The notes: generated by a model not told the origin, from the sequence alone. DNA of 64,000 nt from Roseococcus pinisoli (GCF_018413645.1 NZ_JAHCDA010000002.1:1178001-1242000); one strand, 5' to 3'; numbered from the stretch's first letter, positions 16,450 to 25,778 are shown. A program made the numbers and translations.

Positions 16450-17673
16450 TCAGGCCGCGGCATCGCTTTTCTCCGCGGCAGGCCCGCCGACGACGCCGCG
16501 CTCGACCAGCGCCGCGCTCTCCTCCTCGGGGATGCCGAGCTCGGCCAGGATGGCCAGCGTGTCCTCGCCGATGCGGCCGGGCTGGCGGCGCAGGCCGGTG
16601 TCGTGCGTGCCCATCTCCAGCGGCAGGCGCGGCAGGCGCGCATGGCCGCCATTGGGCAGCGCGATCTCCAGCATGCGGTCATGGGCATTGAGCTGCGGGT
16701 CGGTCGGCAGGTCGCCGGGCTTGGCCGTGGGCGCAAAGGGCAGGCCCGCGCGCTCACACATCTCCACCATCTCGGCCTCGCTGTGCCGCGCCACCGCCTC
16801 GGCCACGATGGGCAGCAGGCGCGGGCGCGCGGCCACGCGCTTCTCGTTGGTGTTGAGCGCCTCATCCGCCAGCAGGTCCGGCCGCTCGAAGAGCGTGCAG
16901 AAGCGGCGCCAGTGCTGGTCGCTGGTAATGCCGAGGAAGAAGAGCTGCCCGTCCGCCGTCGGGAAGGTGTCGTAGATGCCCCAGGCGCCGTGGCGCTCGG
17001 GCATGGGCGGCATGGCCCGGCCGGTGATGGCCTCGCCCGTCATGTGGGAGGTCATCAGGAAACAGGCGGCCTCGAAGAGCGCCGACTTCACCATCTGGCC
17101 GCGCCCGGTCCGCCCGCGCTCCTGCAGGGCGGCCAGGATGCCGACGACGCCGAGCACGCCGCCCAGGATATCGCAGACCGAGGCGCCGGCGCGCAGCGGC
17201 CGCCCCGCCGGCCCGGTCATATAGGCGAGGCCCGACATGTACTGGACCACCTCGTCCAGCGCGGGGCGGTTCTCGTAGGGCCCGGAGAGAAAGCCCTTCA
17301 GGGCGCAGTAGATGAGGCCGGGATGCTTCTCGGCCAGAGCCTCGTAGCCGAAGCCCAGCCGCTCCATCGTGCCGGGGGCGAAGTTTTCGATCACCACGTC
17401 GGTATCGGCCAGCAGGCGCTCGATCACGGCCCGCCCCTCGGGCGCCTTCAGATCGATGGCAAGGCAGCGCTTGTTGCGGTTGAAGGTAGCGAAGAAGCCG
17501 CTGGCGAAGCCCGCCAGGCGCCGCGTGCGGTCGCCCTCCACCGGCTCGATCTTGATGACCTCCGCGCCGAGGTCGGCCAGCACCAGGCCGCAGGAGGGGC
17601 CCATGATCACATGGCAGAATTCCAGCACGCGGATGCCGGCCAGCGGCAGCGGCTTCGCGCCCTCCCCGGCCAT
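16450..17673 (-). CDS. CaiB/BaiF family CoA-transferase
   Basis: A 407-residue class III CoA-transferase. Hallmarks are GIRVLEFCHVIMGPSCG, LADLGAEVIKIEP, FNRNKRCLAIDLK, the catalytic Asp region RPALDEVVQYMSGL, and a C-terminal QLNAHDRMLE. It moves CoA between acyl-CoA and a free acid in the cytoplasm. The chosen ATG has GCAGGAA just upstream; an in-frame TTG at 17706 with GGAGGAC ahead of it is a plausible longer start. First gene of a leftward operon with the HMG-CoA-lyase-like gene and probably the Bug protein, divergent from the GntR regulator at 17853. Confidence 0.9.
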   Translation of the reverse strand: MAGEGAKPLPLAGIRVLEFCHVIMGPSCGLVLADLGAEVIKIEPVEGDRTRRLAGFASGFFATFNRNKRCLAIDLKAPEGRAVIERLLADTDVVIENFAPGTMERLGFGYEALAEKHPGLIYCALKGFLSGPYENRPALDEVVQYMSGLAYMTGPAGRPLRAGASVCDILGGVLGVVGILAALQERGRTGRGQMVKSALFEAACFLMTSHMTGEAITGRAMPPMPERHGAWGIYDTFPTADGQLFFLGITSDQHWRRFCTLFERPDLLADEALNTNEKRVAARPRLLPIVAEAVARHSEAEMVEMCERAGLPFAPTAKPGDLPTDPQLNAHDRMLEIALPNGGHARLPRLPLEMGTHDTGLRRQPGRIGEDTLAILAELGIPEEESAALVERGVVGGPAAEKSDAAA

Positions 17674-17782
17674 TTCCTGCGGGCCGTCGCGCGTCGCATC
17701 GTCCAAGAGCCCCGTCCTCCATCCGTCGGCCGCGGCAGCGTGGATCGGGCGGCCGGACCCATGATCTTCGCGGCGCAAGGAA

Positions 17783-17794
17783 ATTGGCGCCAAT
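17783..17794. promoter_or_regulatory. 12-bp perfect palindrome, likely GntR operator
   Basis: ATTGGCGCCAAT is a perfect palindrome in the 179-base divergent region between the CaiB-family gene and the GntR regulator, 59 bases before the regulator's ATG. Position and symmetry suit the operator of a FadR-subfamily dimer controlling both directions. Confidence 0.55.
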
Positions 17795-17852
17795 CCTGGC
17801 GAATGTTGTAGAAGGCTCCCCAGCCCCTCACAAGCCCTTCTCCAGGACACGC

Positions 17853-18527
17853 ATGCCGCCTTCCCCCCGCCCCAAACGCCAGCTGAGCCTGGAGATCGCC
17901 GTCATCCTGCGCGGCGGCGGCTATCGCGAGGGCGAGTGGCTGCGGCAGATCGACCTCGAGCGCCGGCTTGAGGCCAACCGCTTCGAGGTCCGCACCGCGC
18001 TGTCGGAGCTGGTGCTGCGCGGCATCGTCGAGCATGTGCCCAACCGCGGCTTCCGCGTGGCCATCACCGACCGCGTGCGGCTGGGGGACCTGCTGGCCGT
18101 CCGCGCTTTGCTGGAGGTGGAGGCGGCGCTGGCCGCCATGCCGCATCTGGACGCCGCGGCGCTGCAGAAGCTCTCCGAGCTGGCGGCGGAGTTCGAGGAG
18201 GCGGCGGTCCGGGGCTCGCATGCCGATTGGAGCCGCACCAACCTCGCCTTCCACGACACGCTCTATACCTGGACGCCCAACCGCATCCTGGCCGAGATGA
18301 TCATCGAGGCACGGGACCGCGCGCGCCTCTGGCCGCCCGGCCTCTGGCCCTCCTTCGCCGCGCTGCAGGAAAGCGCGGCCGGCCACCGGCGGATCCTGGC
18401 CGCGCTGGAACGCCGCGACGCCGCGGCGCTGACGGCCGAGATCCGCTCGCATATTGTGGAATCGGCCGTGAACCTGCCCACGGAAGATCCCGCCGCCACG
18501 CCCGCCCGCCTCAGCGGAACGGGCTGA
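17853..18527 (+). CDS. GntR-family transcriptional regulator (FCD/FadR subfamily)
   Basis: A 224-residue regulator: N-terminal winged helix-turn-helix (about residues 10-75, with LRQIDLERRLEANRFEVR and VEHVPNRGF), then an FCD ligand-binding helical domain (about 80-210) with NLAFHDTLY, whose His belongs to the usual metal/carboxylate site. FCD regulators sense organic acids or acyl-CoA and usually repress the adjacent catabolic operon, here the CaiB/HMGL genes. The ATG has AGGA six bases upstream. The winged-helix start is slightly divergent from the standard GntR motif. Confidence 0.9.
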   Translation: MPPSPRPKRQLSLEIAVILRGGGYREGEWLRQIDLERRLEANRFEVRTALSELVLRGIVEHVPNRGFRVAITDRVRLGDLLAVRALLEVEAALAAMPHLDAAALQKLSELAAEFEEAAVRGSHADWSRTNLAFHDTLYTWTPNRILAEMIIEARDRARLWPPGLWPSFAALQESAAGHRRILAALERRDAAALTAEIRSHIVESAVNLPTEDPAATPARLSGTG

Positions 18528-18542
18528 GGCGGCAGGCCGGCC

Positions 18543-19604
18543 TCAGGCGGCGACCAGGATCGTCCGCCCGGTCACCTTGCCGTCCCGGAGGCGGTTCAGC
18601 GCGGCATCGGCATTCTCGAACTTCTCGTGGGTGATGGGGATGCCGGGGATCTTCCCCTTCTTCGCGATCTCGATCAGCGCCCGGAGCTCCTTGAGGTTGC
18701 CCACGTAGCTGCCCTGGATGGTCAGCGCGCGGATGGCCATCAGCGGCAGGGGCAGGTTCAGCTCGCCCCCGAAGAGGCCGACCTGCACCAGCTTGCCGCC
18801 ACGCCCCAGTGCATCGAAGGCACTGAGCGCGGATTGCGAGCCGTTCACCAGGTCGATGATCGCCATCACCGGCCCGCCGCAGGCTTCCACGATGCCCTTG
18901 GCCGTCTCCTTGCCCGCGAGCACGGTCTCGGTCGCGCCCTGTTCCCGCGCGGCGGCCAGCTTGGCCTCGTCGATATCCACGACGCAGATGGCCCGGTGCC
19001 CCAGCGCCTTCAGGATGGCGATGGCGTTGAGCCCCAGCCCGCCCGCGCCGACGATGACGATGAACTCGTCCGGCTCCATCGGCATCACCTTGTTGATCGC
19101 CGAATAGACCGTGACGCCCGAGCAGGCGTAGGTCGCGGCCAGGGACGGGTCGATGCCCTCGATCGGGATCAGGTGCTTCCAGTGCGAGGCCAGGACATGC
19201 GTGGCGTAGCCGCCGTTCTGGTAGACGCCGAGCGCGCGCGCCTTGGCGGTGCAGAGGTTCTCCTCGTCGCGCCGGCAGCGGGGACAGGCGCCGCAGCCGA
19301 CCCAGGGATAGACGAGGCGCACCTGCCCCTTCTCCAGCCCCCTTCCCTGGGCACCCGCGCCCCATTTCACGACCCGGCCGACGATCTCATGGCCGAGCGC
19401 CAGCGGCAGCTTCATGCCGCGATCGGCCATGCTCAGCCGCCCGCGCGAACCGAGGTCGTAGCCGCCTTCCCAGATATGCAGGTCGGAGTGGCAGACGCCG
19501 GCATGCGTGACCTCCAGCAGCACCTCGTCGCCCTCGGGCTCGGGGGTCGGCAGCTCGATTTCCTGGAGCGGCTTTCCCAGCTCCGTGATGGCCCAGGCTC
19601 GCAT
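18543..19604 (-). CDS. zinc-dependent alcohol dehydrogenase
   Basis: A 353-residue medium-chain dehydrogenase. Catalytic zinc ligands are in AGVCHSDLH and GHEIVGRV; the structural-zinc loop has four Cys (GCGACPRCRRDEENLC); the NAD-binding motif is GAGGLGLNA. The strong GGAGGA six bases before the ATG fixes the start; the upstream in-frame codons are not needed. It lies divergent from the patatin/acetoacetate-decarboxylase/hydroxybutyrate operon. Oxidation of primary alcohols in the cytoplasm is the family role; the physiological alcohol is unknown. Confidence 0.92.
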   Translation of the reverse strand: MRAWAITELGKPLQEIELPTPEPEGDEVLLEVTHAGVCHSDLHIWEGGYDLGSRGRLSMADRGMKLPLALGHEIVGRVVKWGAGAQGRGLEKGQVRLVYPWVGCGACPRCRRDEENLCTAKARALGVYQNGGYATHVLASHWKHLIPIEGIDPSLAATYACSGVTVYSAINKVMPMEPDEFIVIVGAGGLGLNAIAILKALGHRAICVVDIDEAKLAAAREQGATETVLAGKETAKGIVEACGGPVMAIIDLVNGSQSALSAFDALGRGGKLVQVGLFGGELNLPLPLMAIRALTIQGSYVGNLKELRALIEIAKKGKIPGIPITHEKFENADAALNRLRDGKVTGRTILVAA

Positions 19605-19708
19605 GACGGCTCCTCCTTCCTTGATCTTCTTCCCGCATGGGACCGCCAACCCGCCCCCTGGGTCAATCGCTGGTTTGGCCAGCCGCGGCATGATCGGGGC
19701 CATGTGCG

Positions 19709-19719
19709 GCGCAACAAAA
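19709..19719 (+). promoter_or_regulatory. GCGCAACAAAA element upstream of the first hydroxybutyrate operon
   Basis: This 11-base element lies 110 bases before the patatin gene and recurs, in the same orientation relative to transcription, just upstream of the second 3-hydroxybutyrate dehydrogenase gene (30273-30283, other strand). The match extends loosely on both sides (GGCGCAACAAAAA versus AGCGCAACAAAAT). Confidence 0.4.
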
Positions 19720-19829
19720 ATTCCTTCCCGCGCCTTCAACTCGATACGCTACTCCAAGGTTATCGGGGGGCAGCTGCAGGCCGCCAGGACCCCGCCCGGG
19801 CCGTGACGCAGCTGAAAGGTCTCCTGCCC

Positions 19830-20999
19830 ATGTCAAAGCCGCCTTCGAAGCCGATCACCCATGCTTTCGAAAGCGTCGCCCTGCTTCTGCAGGGCGGCGG
19901 CGCGCTGGGGGCCTATCAGGCCGGCGTCTACGAGGCGCTGCTGGAAGCGGGCATCGAGCCCGACTGGGTGGCCGGCATCTCCATCGGGGCGATCAATGCC
20001 GCGATCATCGCCGGCAATCCCCGCGAGGCGCGCCTGGCGAAGCTCCGGGGCTTCTGGGAGCAGATCACCACGCCCACGCTCGGCCGGATGTTCGGCTACC
20101 TCCTCAACGGGCGGGAGGTGGATGACGTCTCGCACGGCATGCTGAACCGCTTCGGCGCCTTCGAGGCGATGGTCGCGGGCGTGCCGGGCTTCTTCAAGCC
20201 GCGCCTCTCGGTCCTCGGCTTCCCGACCGACGCCATCAGCTTCTACGACACGGCCCCGCTCCGCGCGACGCTCGAGGAATACATCGACTTCGACTTCCTC
20301 AATGCGAGGCACATGCGCTTCAGCGTCGGCGCGGTGGATGTGCGCAGCGGCAACTTCACCTATTTCGACACCGACTCCTACCAGCCCCGGATCCGGCCCG
20401 AGCACGTCATGGCCAGCGGCGCGCTGCCGCCGGGCTTCCCGCCGGTCGAGATCGACGGCGAGTGCTACTGGGATGGCGGCCTGGTCTCCAACACGCCGCT
20501 GCAATGGGTCTTCGACAACGCCACCTGCCGCGACACGCTGGCCTTCCAGGTGGACCTCTGGAGCGCGCGCGGGGAGGTGCCGAAGGACATGAACGGCGTG
20601 GCCGTGCGGCAGAAGGAAATCCAGTATTCCAGCCGCACCCGCGCCATCACCGACCAGCTCCAGCGGCTGCAGCAGGTGCGCTCCGCCATCGCGACGCTGC
20701 TGAAGGACGCCCCCGAGAGCGTCCTGGCCAGGGAGGAGGCGAAGCTCCTCGCGGAATTCGCCGATCCGAAGGACTACAACGTGGTCCACCTGATCTACCG
20801 CACCGCGCCCTACGAGCTGAATTCGAAGGACTACAACTTCTCCCGCCGCAGCATGCTCGAGCATTGGCGCGCCGGGCGCGCGGATGCGCATCGCGCGCTG
20901 CGCCACCCGGAGATCTTCAAGCGACCCAAGACGCCGGAAGAGAGCTTCCGCACCTTCGACTTCAAGGCGTCGGACGACGACCATCCCAGCAAGGAGTAA
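19830..20999 (+). CDS. patatin-like phospholipase, first gene of acetoacetate/hydroxybutyrate operon
   Basis: A 389-residue patatin-domain serine hydrolase with a C-terminal DUF3734-type extension. The oxyanion motif [11 protein letters not shown] (about residues 25-35), the nucleophile GISIG (Ser about 51) and the DGG dyad motif [10 protein letters not shown] are all present, so it should be catalytically competent. Patatin-like enzymes cleave lipids and, in some bacteria, associate with polyhydroxybutyrate granules. Seven bases separate its stop from the acetoacetate decarboxylase ATG, so cotranscription is very likely. AAAGG about ten bases before the ATG is a modest ribosome binding site. 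Confidence 0.92.
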   Translation: MSKPPSKPITHAFESVALLLQGGGALGAYQAGVYEALLEAGIEPDWVAGISIGAINAAIIAGNPREARLAKLRGFWEQITTPTLGRMFGYLLNGREVDDVSHGMLNRFGAFEAMVAGVPGFFKPRLSVLGFPTDAISFYDTAPLRATLEEYIDFDFLNARHMRFSVGAVDVRSGNFTYFDTDSYQPRIRPEHVMASGALPPGFPPVEIDGECYWDGGLVSNTPLQWVFDNATCRDTLAFQVDLWSARGEVPKDMNGVAVRQKEIQYSSRTRAITDQLQRLQQVRSAIATLLKDAPESVLAREEAKLLAEFADPKDYNVVHLIYRTAPYELNSKDYNFSRRSMLEHWRAGRADAHRALRHPEIFKRPKTPEESFRTFDFKASDDDHPSKE

Positions 21000-21006
21000 G
21001 CCTGCG

Positions 21007-21747
21007 ATGAACGAGGACGACGTGCGAAGCCGCGCCTTCGCGATGCCGCTGACCAACCCCGCCTTTCCGCCCGGCCCCTATCGCTTCGTCGATCGGGAGT
21101 ACCTCATCATCACCTACCGCACGGACCCGGAGAAGCTCCGGGCCCTGGTGCCCGAGCCGCTGAAGATCGAGCAGCCGGTGGTGAAGTACGAATTCATCCG
21201 CATGCCGAACTCGACCGGCTTCGGCGACTATACCGAGACCGGCCAGGTGATCCCCGTCTCCTTCGAGGGGCAGCGCGGCGGCTACACCCACTGCATGTTC
21301 CTCAACGACGAGGGACCGATCGTGGGCGGGCGCGAGCTCTGGGGCTTTCCCAAGAAGCTCGGCAACCCCTGCCTGCGGACGGAGGTGGACACGCTGGTGG
21401 GGACGCTGGACTACGGGCCCATCCGCGTCTCGACCGCCACCATGGGCTACAAGCACAGGGCAGCGGATTCCGCGGCGGTCCTGGCCTCGCTGCAGGAGCC
21501 GGGCTTCCTGCTGAAGATCATCCCGCGCGTCGATGGCACCCCGCATATCTGCGAGCTGGTCGAATATCACCTCGAAGACATCAATCTGAAAGGATGCTGG
21601 ACGGGCCCCGGCGCGTTGTCGCTCATGCCGCACGCCCTGGCGCCCGTCGCCGAGCTGCCGGTGCTCGAAGTGCTTTCCGCCACGCACCTCATCGCCGACC
21701 TCACGCTCGGGCTCGGCAAGGTCGTGCATGACTACCTCTCCCCGTAA
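21007..21747 (+). CDS. adc: acetoacetate decarboxylase
   Basis: A 246-residue acetoacetate decarboxylase. The Schiff-base lysine motif is clear in [10 protein letters not shown], with Glu and Arg residues typical of the active site ([12 protein letters not shown]). It converts acetoacetate to acetone and CO2 in the cytoplasm. Flanked by the patatin gene and a 3-hydroxybutyrate dehydrogenase gene, it suggests a route from 3-hydroxybutyrate to acetoacetate and then acetone, although ADC-superfamily enzymes can have other activities. Confidence 0.92.
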   Translation: MNEDDVRSRAFAMPLTNPAFPPGPYRFVDREYLIITYRTDPEKLRALVPEPLKIEQPVVKYEFIRMPNSTGFGDYTETGQVIPVSFEGQRGGYTHCMFLNDEGPIVGGRELWGFPKKLGNPCLRTEVDTLVGTLDYGPIRVSTATMGYKHRAADSAAVLASLQEPGFLLKIIPRVDGTPHICELVEYHLEDINLKGCWTGPGALSLMPHALAPVAELPVLEVLSATHLIADLTLGLGKVVHDYLSP

Positions 21748-21760
21748 AGGACATCCCCAC

Positions 21761-22540
21761 ATGCGCATGCAGAACAAGGTCGCCGTCGTCACCGGCGCCG
21801 CGAGCGGCATCGGCAAGGACATTGCCACCGTCTTCGTCCGCGAGGGCGGCAAGGTCGTCATCGCCGATCTCAACAAGGCGGCGGCGGACGCCACCGCGCT
21901 GGAGCTGGGCGGGCCCGACAAGGCGCTGGGCGTCGCCATGGACGTGACGAGCGAGGAGCAGGTCGAGAAGGGTATTGCCGAGGCCCTGGCGCATTTCGGC
22001 CGCATCGACACGCTGGTGAGCAATGCCGGCATCCAGATCGTGGCGCCGCTCGACCAGTTCCCCTTCGACAAGTGGAAGCTGCTGCTCTCCATCCACCTCG
22101 ACGGCGCCTTCCTCACCACCCGCGCCGTGCTGAAGCACATGTACAGCCGCCCGGGCGGCGGCAGCGTGATCTACATGGGCTCGGTGCATTCCAAGGAGGC
22201 CTCCGTCCTCAAGGCGCCCTATGTCACGGCGAAGCACGGGCTGGTGGGCCTGGCCAAGGTCGTCGCCAAGGAGGGCGCGAAGCATGGGGTGCGGGCCAAT
22301 GTGATCTGCCCTGGCTTCGTGCGCACGCCGCTCGTCGAGAAGCAGATCCCCGAGCAGGCCAAGGAGCTCGGCATCTCGGAGGAAGAGGTGATCAAGAACG
22401 TCATGCTCAAGGACACCGTGGACGGCGAGTTCACGACGGTCGACGACGTGGCGCAGACGGCGCTCTTCCTCGCGAGCTTCCCGACCAATGCGTTGACCGG
22501 CCAGTCGATCGTGGTCAGCCACGGCTGGTTCATGCAGTAG
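21761..22540 (+). CDS. 3-hydroxybutyrate dehydrogenase (first copy)
   Basis: A 259-residue short-chain dehydrogenase: cofactor motif [12 protein letters not shown] motif SNAGIQIV, catalytic Ser in GSVHSKEAS and YVTAK (Tyr-X3-Lys), and the bdh-like tail ending GWFMQ with [17 protein letters not shown]. It oxidises 3-hydroxybutyrate to acetoacetate with NAD. Third gene of the patatin-adc operon, starting 13 bases after adc. A second, clearly diverged copy is at 29460-30254. Confidence 0.9.
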   Translation: MRMQNKVAVVTGAASGIGKDIATVFVREGGKVVIADLNKAAADATALELGGPDKALGVAMDVTSEEQVEKGIAEALAHFGRIDTLVSNAGIQIVAPLDQFPFDKWKLLLSIHLDGAFLTTRAVLKHMYSRPGGGSVIYMGSVHSKEASVLKAPYVTAKHGLVGLAKVVAKEGAKHGVRANVICPGFVRTPLVEKQIPEQAKELGISEEEVIKNVMLKDTVDGEFTTVDDVAQTALFLASFPTNALTGQSIVVSHGWFMQ

Positions 22541-22552
22541 CCAGCGCAACCT

Positions 22553-22581
22553 GCCCCGTTTCGGCCCGGTCGGGACGGGGC
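22553..22581 (+). terminator. hairpin after the first hydroxybutyrate operon
   Basis: GCCCCGT (22553-22559) pairs with ACGGGGC (22575-22581) around a 15-base GC-rich loop, 12 bases after the dehydrogenase stop. No T tract follows. The remaining 200 bases up to 22787 hold nothing else I can define. Confidence 0.4.
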
Positions 22582-22786
22582 TGCGGGGGCCAGTCATTCG
22601 GACCAATCCGGCCCGATCTTCGCGGAACGGGCGGCTCCCATGCCAAAGCGTGAATAACTATCGAAACGAAATCGGCTCAATCTGGGGGATCGAAGCTTGA
22701 CCCGGAGGCGATCCGAAGGGGCGCGGCGGATGCCCCGGGGGCGACGCGCGCGGCCCCTCGCATCGCTCCCCATCGGATTGAAGAGC

Positions 22787-24082
22787 ATGACCGACCGCGC
22801 CCCGGCCTCCGCTGCCGCCCCGACCCAGAGGGTCCTGAACTCCCCGGCGAAGGTCCTCCTCGCGAGCCTCATCGGCACGACCATCGAATTCTTCGACTTC
22901 TACGTCTATGCGACGGCCGCCGTGCTGATCTTCCCGCACCTCTTCTTCCCCAGCAGCGACCCGACGACGGCCCTGCTCGCCTCCTTCGCGACCTTCTCCA
23001 TCGCCTTCTTCGCCCGGCCCCTGGGCGCGGTCGTCTTCGGCCATTTCGGCGACCGCGTCGGCCGCAAGGCCACGCTGGTCGCGGCGCTGCTCACCATGGG
23101 CATCTCGACCGTCGTGATCGGCCTGCTGCCGACCTATGATCACATCGGCGTCACCGCCTCGGTGCTGCTGGCGCTCTGCCGTTTCGGGCAGGGCCTGGGC
23201 CTCGGCGGCGAATGGGGCGGCGCGGTGCTGCTGGCCACCGAGAACGCGCCCCCGGGCAAGCGCAACTGGTACGGCATGTTCCCGCAGCTGGGCGCGCCGC
23301 TGGGGCTCTTCCTCTCCTCCTGCGTGTTCTGGCTGCTGCTGCAGTTCATGTCGCAGGAGGCGCTGCTGAGCTGGGGCTGGCGCATCCCCTTCGTCGCCTC
23401 GACCCTGCTGATCGCCATCGGCCTGTGGGTGCGGCTGTCCATCACCGAGACGCCGGAATTCCAGCGCGCGATCGACCGGCAGGAGCGCGTGGCGGTCCCC
23501 GTCGTGGAGCTGTTCCGCTCGCATAAGCGCCGGCTGTTCCTGGGCACCTTCATGGCCCTGGTGACCTTCGTGCTCTTCTACATCTGCTCGGCCTACATGC
23601 TGTCCTACAACGTGCAGGTCATGGGCATCTCCTTCGTGGACGCCCTGAAGGTGCAGATCTACGCCTCGGTGCTCTTCGGCATCTCCACCATCGCGGCCGG
23701 CAAGCTCGGCGACCGCTACGGCCGGCGCGAGCTGCTGATCGTGGGAACCCTGGCGGTGATGCTCTTCTCCTTCGCGCTGGGGCCGCTGCTCTCCGCGGGC
23801 ATCGGCGGCATCTACGCCTTCGCGACGATCGGCATGCTGCTCTTCGGGCTGAATTACGGCGTGATCGGCGCGGCGCTCTCCGCCCCCTTCCCGACGCGGG
23901 TGCGCTACACCGGCTCGTCGATCACCTTCAACCTGGCCAGCATCTTCGGCGCCTCGCTCGCGCCCTATATCGCGACCTGGCTGCAGGCCCACTACGGCAT
24001 CCAGTATGTCGGCTACTACCTGCTGGCGGCGGCCGCGGTGACGCTGGCCTGCATCTTCGCGACGCCGCGGCAGGAGGTCTGA
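22787..24082 (+). CDS. MHS-family MFS transporter (metabolite:H+ symporter)
   Basis: A 431-residue, 12-helix major facilitator of the metabolite:H+ symporter family (ShiA/ProP/KgtP relatives). Hallmarks are GTTIEFFDFYVYATAA in helix 1, the FGHFGDRVGRKATL loop between helices 2 and 3, LGGEWGGAVLL in helix 5, and a repeat of the loop as LGDRYGRRELL. It imports small carboxylates, shikimate-like acids or osmolytes with protons across the inner membrane; the substrate cannot be told. It stands alone between the hydroxybutyrate operon and a bidirectional terminator. Confidence 0.9.
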   Translation: MTDRAPASAAAPTQRVLNSPAKVLLASLIGTTIEFFDFYVYATAAVLIFPHLFFPSSDPTTALLASFATFSIAFFARPLGAVVFGHFGDRVGRKATLVAALLTMGISTVVIGLLPTYDHIGVTASVLLALCRFGQGLGLGGEWGGAVLLATENAPPGKRNWYGMFPQLGAPLGLFLSSCVFWLLLQFMSQEALLSWGWRIPFVASTLLIAIGLWVRLSITETPEFQRAIDRQERVAVPVVELFRSHKRRLFLGTFMALVTFVLFYICSAYMLSYNVQVMGISFVDALKVQIYASVLFGISTIAAGKLGDRYGRRELLIVGTLAVMLFSFALGPLLSAGIGGIYAFATIGMLLFGLNYGVIGAALSAPFPTRVRYTGSSITFNLASIFGASLAPYIATWLQAHYGIQYVGYYLLAAAAVTLACIFATPRQEV

Positions 24083-24086
24083 GGAA

Positions 24087-24118
24087 GAGGGGCCCGGCCC
24101 TTCAGGCCAGGGCCCCTC
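24087..24118. terminator. bidirectional hairpin terminator
   Basis: GAGGGGCCC and GGGCCCCTC, with inner GGCC/GGCC pairing around CTTCA, make a very stable stem between the MFS stop (24082) and the convergent HNH-nuclease stop (24117-24119), which it overlaps. It should serve both genes. Confidence 0.65.
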
Positions 24119-24707
24119 AGCTTTCGTCCTCGAGCTCGGAATCCCAGTAGAGGTAGTCGCGCCAGCTCTCGTGCAGGTGGTTCGGCGGGAAGCTCCGGCC
24201 GTTCTCCTGCAGTTCCCAGCTGGTGGGCTGCCGCGGTACCTGGCGCGGCACCATCTGGCACTCGCGGGGTAGCTTGTCGGCCTTGCGGAGATTGCAGGGG
24301 CCGCAGGCGGCCACGACGTTCTCCCAGCTCGTCCGCCCGCCCCGGCTGCGCGGGATCACGTGGTCGAAGGTGAGCTCCTGCGCCGGGAGATCCTCAGCGC
24401 AGTACTGACATTCGAAGCTGTCGCGCAGGAAGACGTTGAACCGCGTGAAGGCCGGGCGCCGCGCGGTGGGGATGTATTCCCGCAGCGCGATGACCGAGGG
24501 AAGCCGGAGCGCGAAGGAGGGCGAGCGCACCTCCGTCTCGTATTCGCTCAGCACGGAGACCCGATCCAGGACCACCGCCTTGACCGCGTCCTGCCAGGAC
24601 CAGACCGAGAGCGGGAAATAGGATAGGGGGCGAAAATCAGCGTTCAGCACCAGGGCGGGAAAGCCGCCCGGGCCGGAAATCTGAGGAATGATACTGCCGT
24701 CGGGCAA
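24117..24707 (-). CDS. HNH endonuclease family protein
   Basis: A 196-residue protein with a complete HNH core: zinc Cys pairs CQYC and CGPCN around the catalytic LTFDHVIPRSRGGRTSWENVV. The N-terminal region (FPALVLNADFRPLSYFPLSVWSWQDAV) is typical of the small stand-alone HNH proteins widespread in alphaproteobacteria, whose role is not established. The TTG start has GGAGG eight bases upstream, better than any ATG, and the protein so defined has the usual length. Confidence 0.88.
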   Translation of the reverse strand: MPDGSIIPQISGPGGFPALVLNADFRPLSYFPLSVWSWQDAVKAVVLDRVSVLSEYETEVRSPSFALRLPSVIALREYIPTARRPAFTRFNVFLRDSFECQYCAEDLPAQELTFDHVIPRSRGGRTSWENVVAACGPCNLRKADKLPRECQMVPRQVPRQPTSWELQENGRSFPPNHLHESWRDYLYWDSELEDES

Positions 24708-24857
24708 GCGATGCTCCTCCTGGCCGCGAAGGCGGAGGGTACAACGCCGGGAGAGGACAGGCTTCCCGGAATCGGTGCGCCGCCAACAACTGCAATGCAT
24801 GCATCGCACCGTTGCCCCGGGGCCGCAAGCCGCCATCTGCGGGCCGGCCGCGCTTTC

Positions 24858-25778
24858 ATGGACACGTCACAGGCCCTTGCGGCGATGGCGGTTTCGCGCG
24901 AGAGCGCGGGAATGGCGCCCGAAACGTCAGGACCCGGCCCGGCCCCCTTCCCCGCAGGAAGCGTCACGCGCTTCGCGCCCTCGCCGACCGGCCTGCTGCA
25001 TCTCGGCCACGCGCATTCCGCCTTGTTCGCCCGGCGCGCCGGCACGCGATGCCTCCTCAGGATCGAGGATATCGACGCCACGCGCTGCCGGCCGGAATAC
25101 ACGGAAGCGCTGGTCGAGGATCTCGCCTGGCTCGGCCTGCGCTTCGACGGGCCGCTGCGCCTGCAGTCGGGCCACCTGCCCGACTACCGCCGCGTGCTGG
25201 ACGCGCTGGAGGCGCGCGGCCTGCTCTATCCCTGCTTCTGCACGCGGGGTGATATCGCCGCCGCGATCGCCGCCCAGCACGGCCCGTCCTCCCGCCTCTA
25301 TCCCGGCACCTGCCGCGGGCTGCCGCGCGCCGAGGCCGAGGCGCGGATCGCCGCCGGCGCGCCCTATGCGCTGCGCCTGGACGTCACGCGCGCGCTGGCC
25401 GAGACGGGGCCCCTCGCCTTCACGGACCTGATCCACGGCCCCCGCAGCTGCGCGCCCGAGGCGCAGGGAGACGTCGTGCTCGCGCGGAAGGATGTGCCGG
25501 TCTCCTACCATCTCTGCGTCACGCATGACGACGCGCTGCAGGGCGTGACGCTGGTGACCCGCGGCGAGGACCTGCTGGAGGCCACCGACATCCAGCGGCT
25601 CCTGCAGGCGCTGATGGGCTGGCCGGAGCCGCTCTACGCGCACCACCCCCTGATCCTGGGGCCGGACGGCCGACGCCTCGCCAAGCGCGACCATGCCCCC
25701 ACCCTGCGCGCGCTGCGCGAGGCAGGGCGGACGCCGGAGGAAGTGCGGGCGATGGCCTTCCCGGGGCTGGCCCCATAG
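24858..25778 (+). CDS. gluQ: tRNA glutamyl-Q(34) synthetase (GluQRS)
   Basis: A 306-residue truncated glutamyl-tRNA-synthetase paralogue that attaches glutamate to queuosine in tRNA-Asp. FAPSPTGLLHLGHA is the HIGH-type ATP site; zinc ligands are the CxC of YPCFCTRG plus Tyr/Cys in YPGTCRG; LAKRDH is the KMSKS-type loop. The anticodon-binding domain is absent, as expected. The N-terminus is uncertain: ATG 24858 gives about 40 residues before the catalytic core, and later in-frame ATGs (MAVSRES, MAPETS) are possible. Together with queH at 4798 it shows an active queuosine pathway. Confidence 0.9.
   Translation: MDTSQALAAMAVSRESAGMAPETSGPGPAPFPAGSVTRFAPSPTGLLHLGHAHSALFARRAGTRCLLRIEDIDATRCRPEYTEALVEDLAWLGLRFDGPLRLQSGHLPDYRRVLDALEARGLLYPCFCTRGDIAAAIAAQHGPSSRLYPGTCRGLPRAEAEARIAAGAPYALRLDVTRALAETGPLAFTDLIHGPRSCAPEAQGDVVLARKDVPVSYHLCVTHDDALQGVTLVTRGEDLLEATDIQRLLQALMGWPEPLYAHHPLILGPDGRRLAKRDHAPTLRALREAGRTPEEVRAMAFPGLAP

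Noticed and set aside
19605-19739. 45-codon N-terminal extension of the alcohol dehydrogenase
   Set aside because: GGAGGA six bases before the ATG at 19604, and the normal family N-terminus there, show the shorter protein is right.
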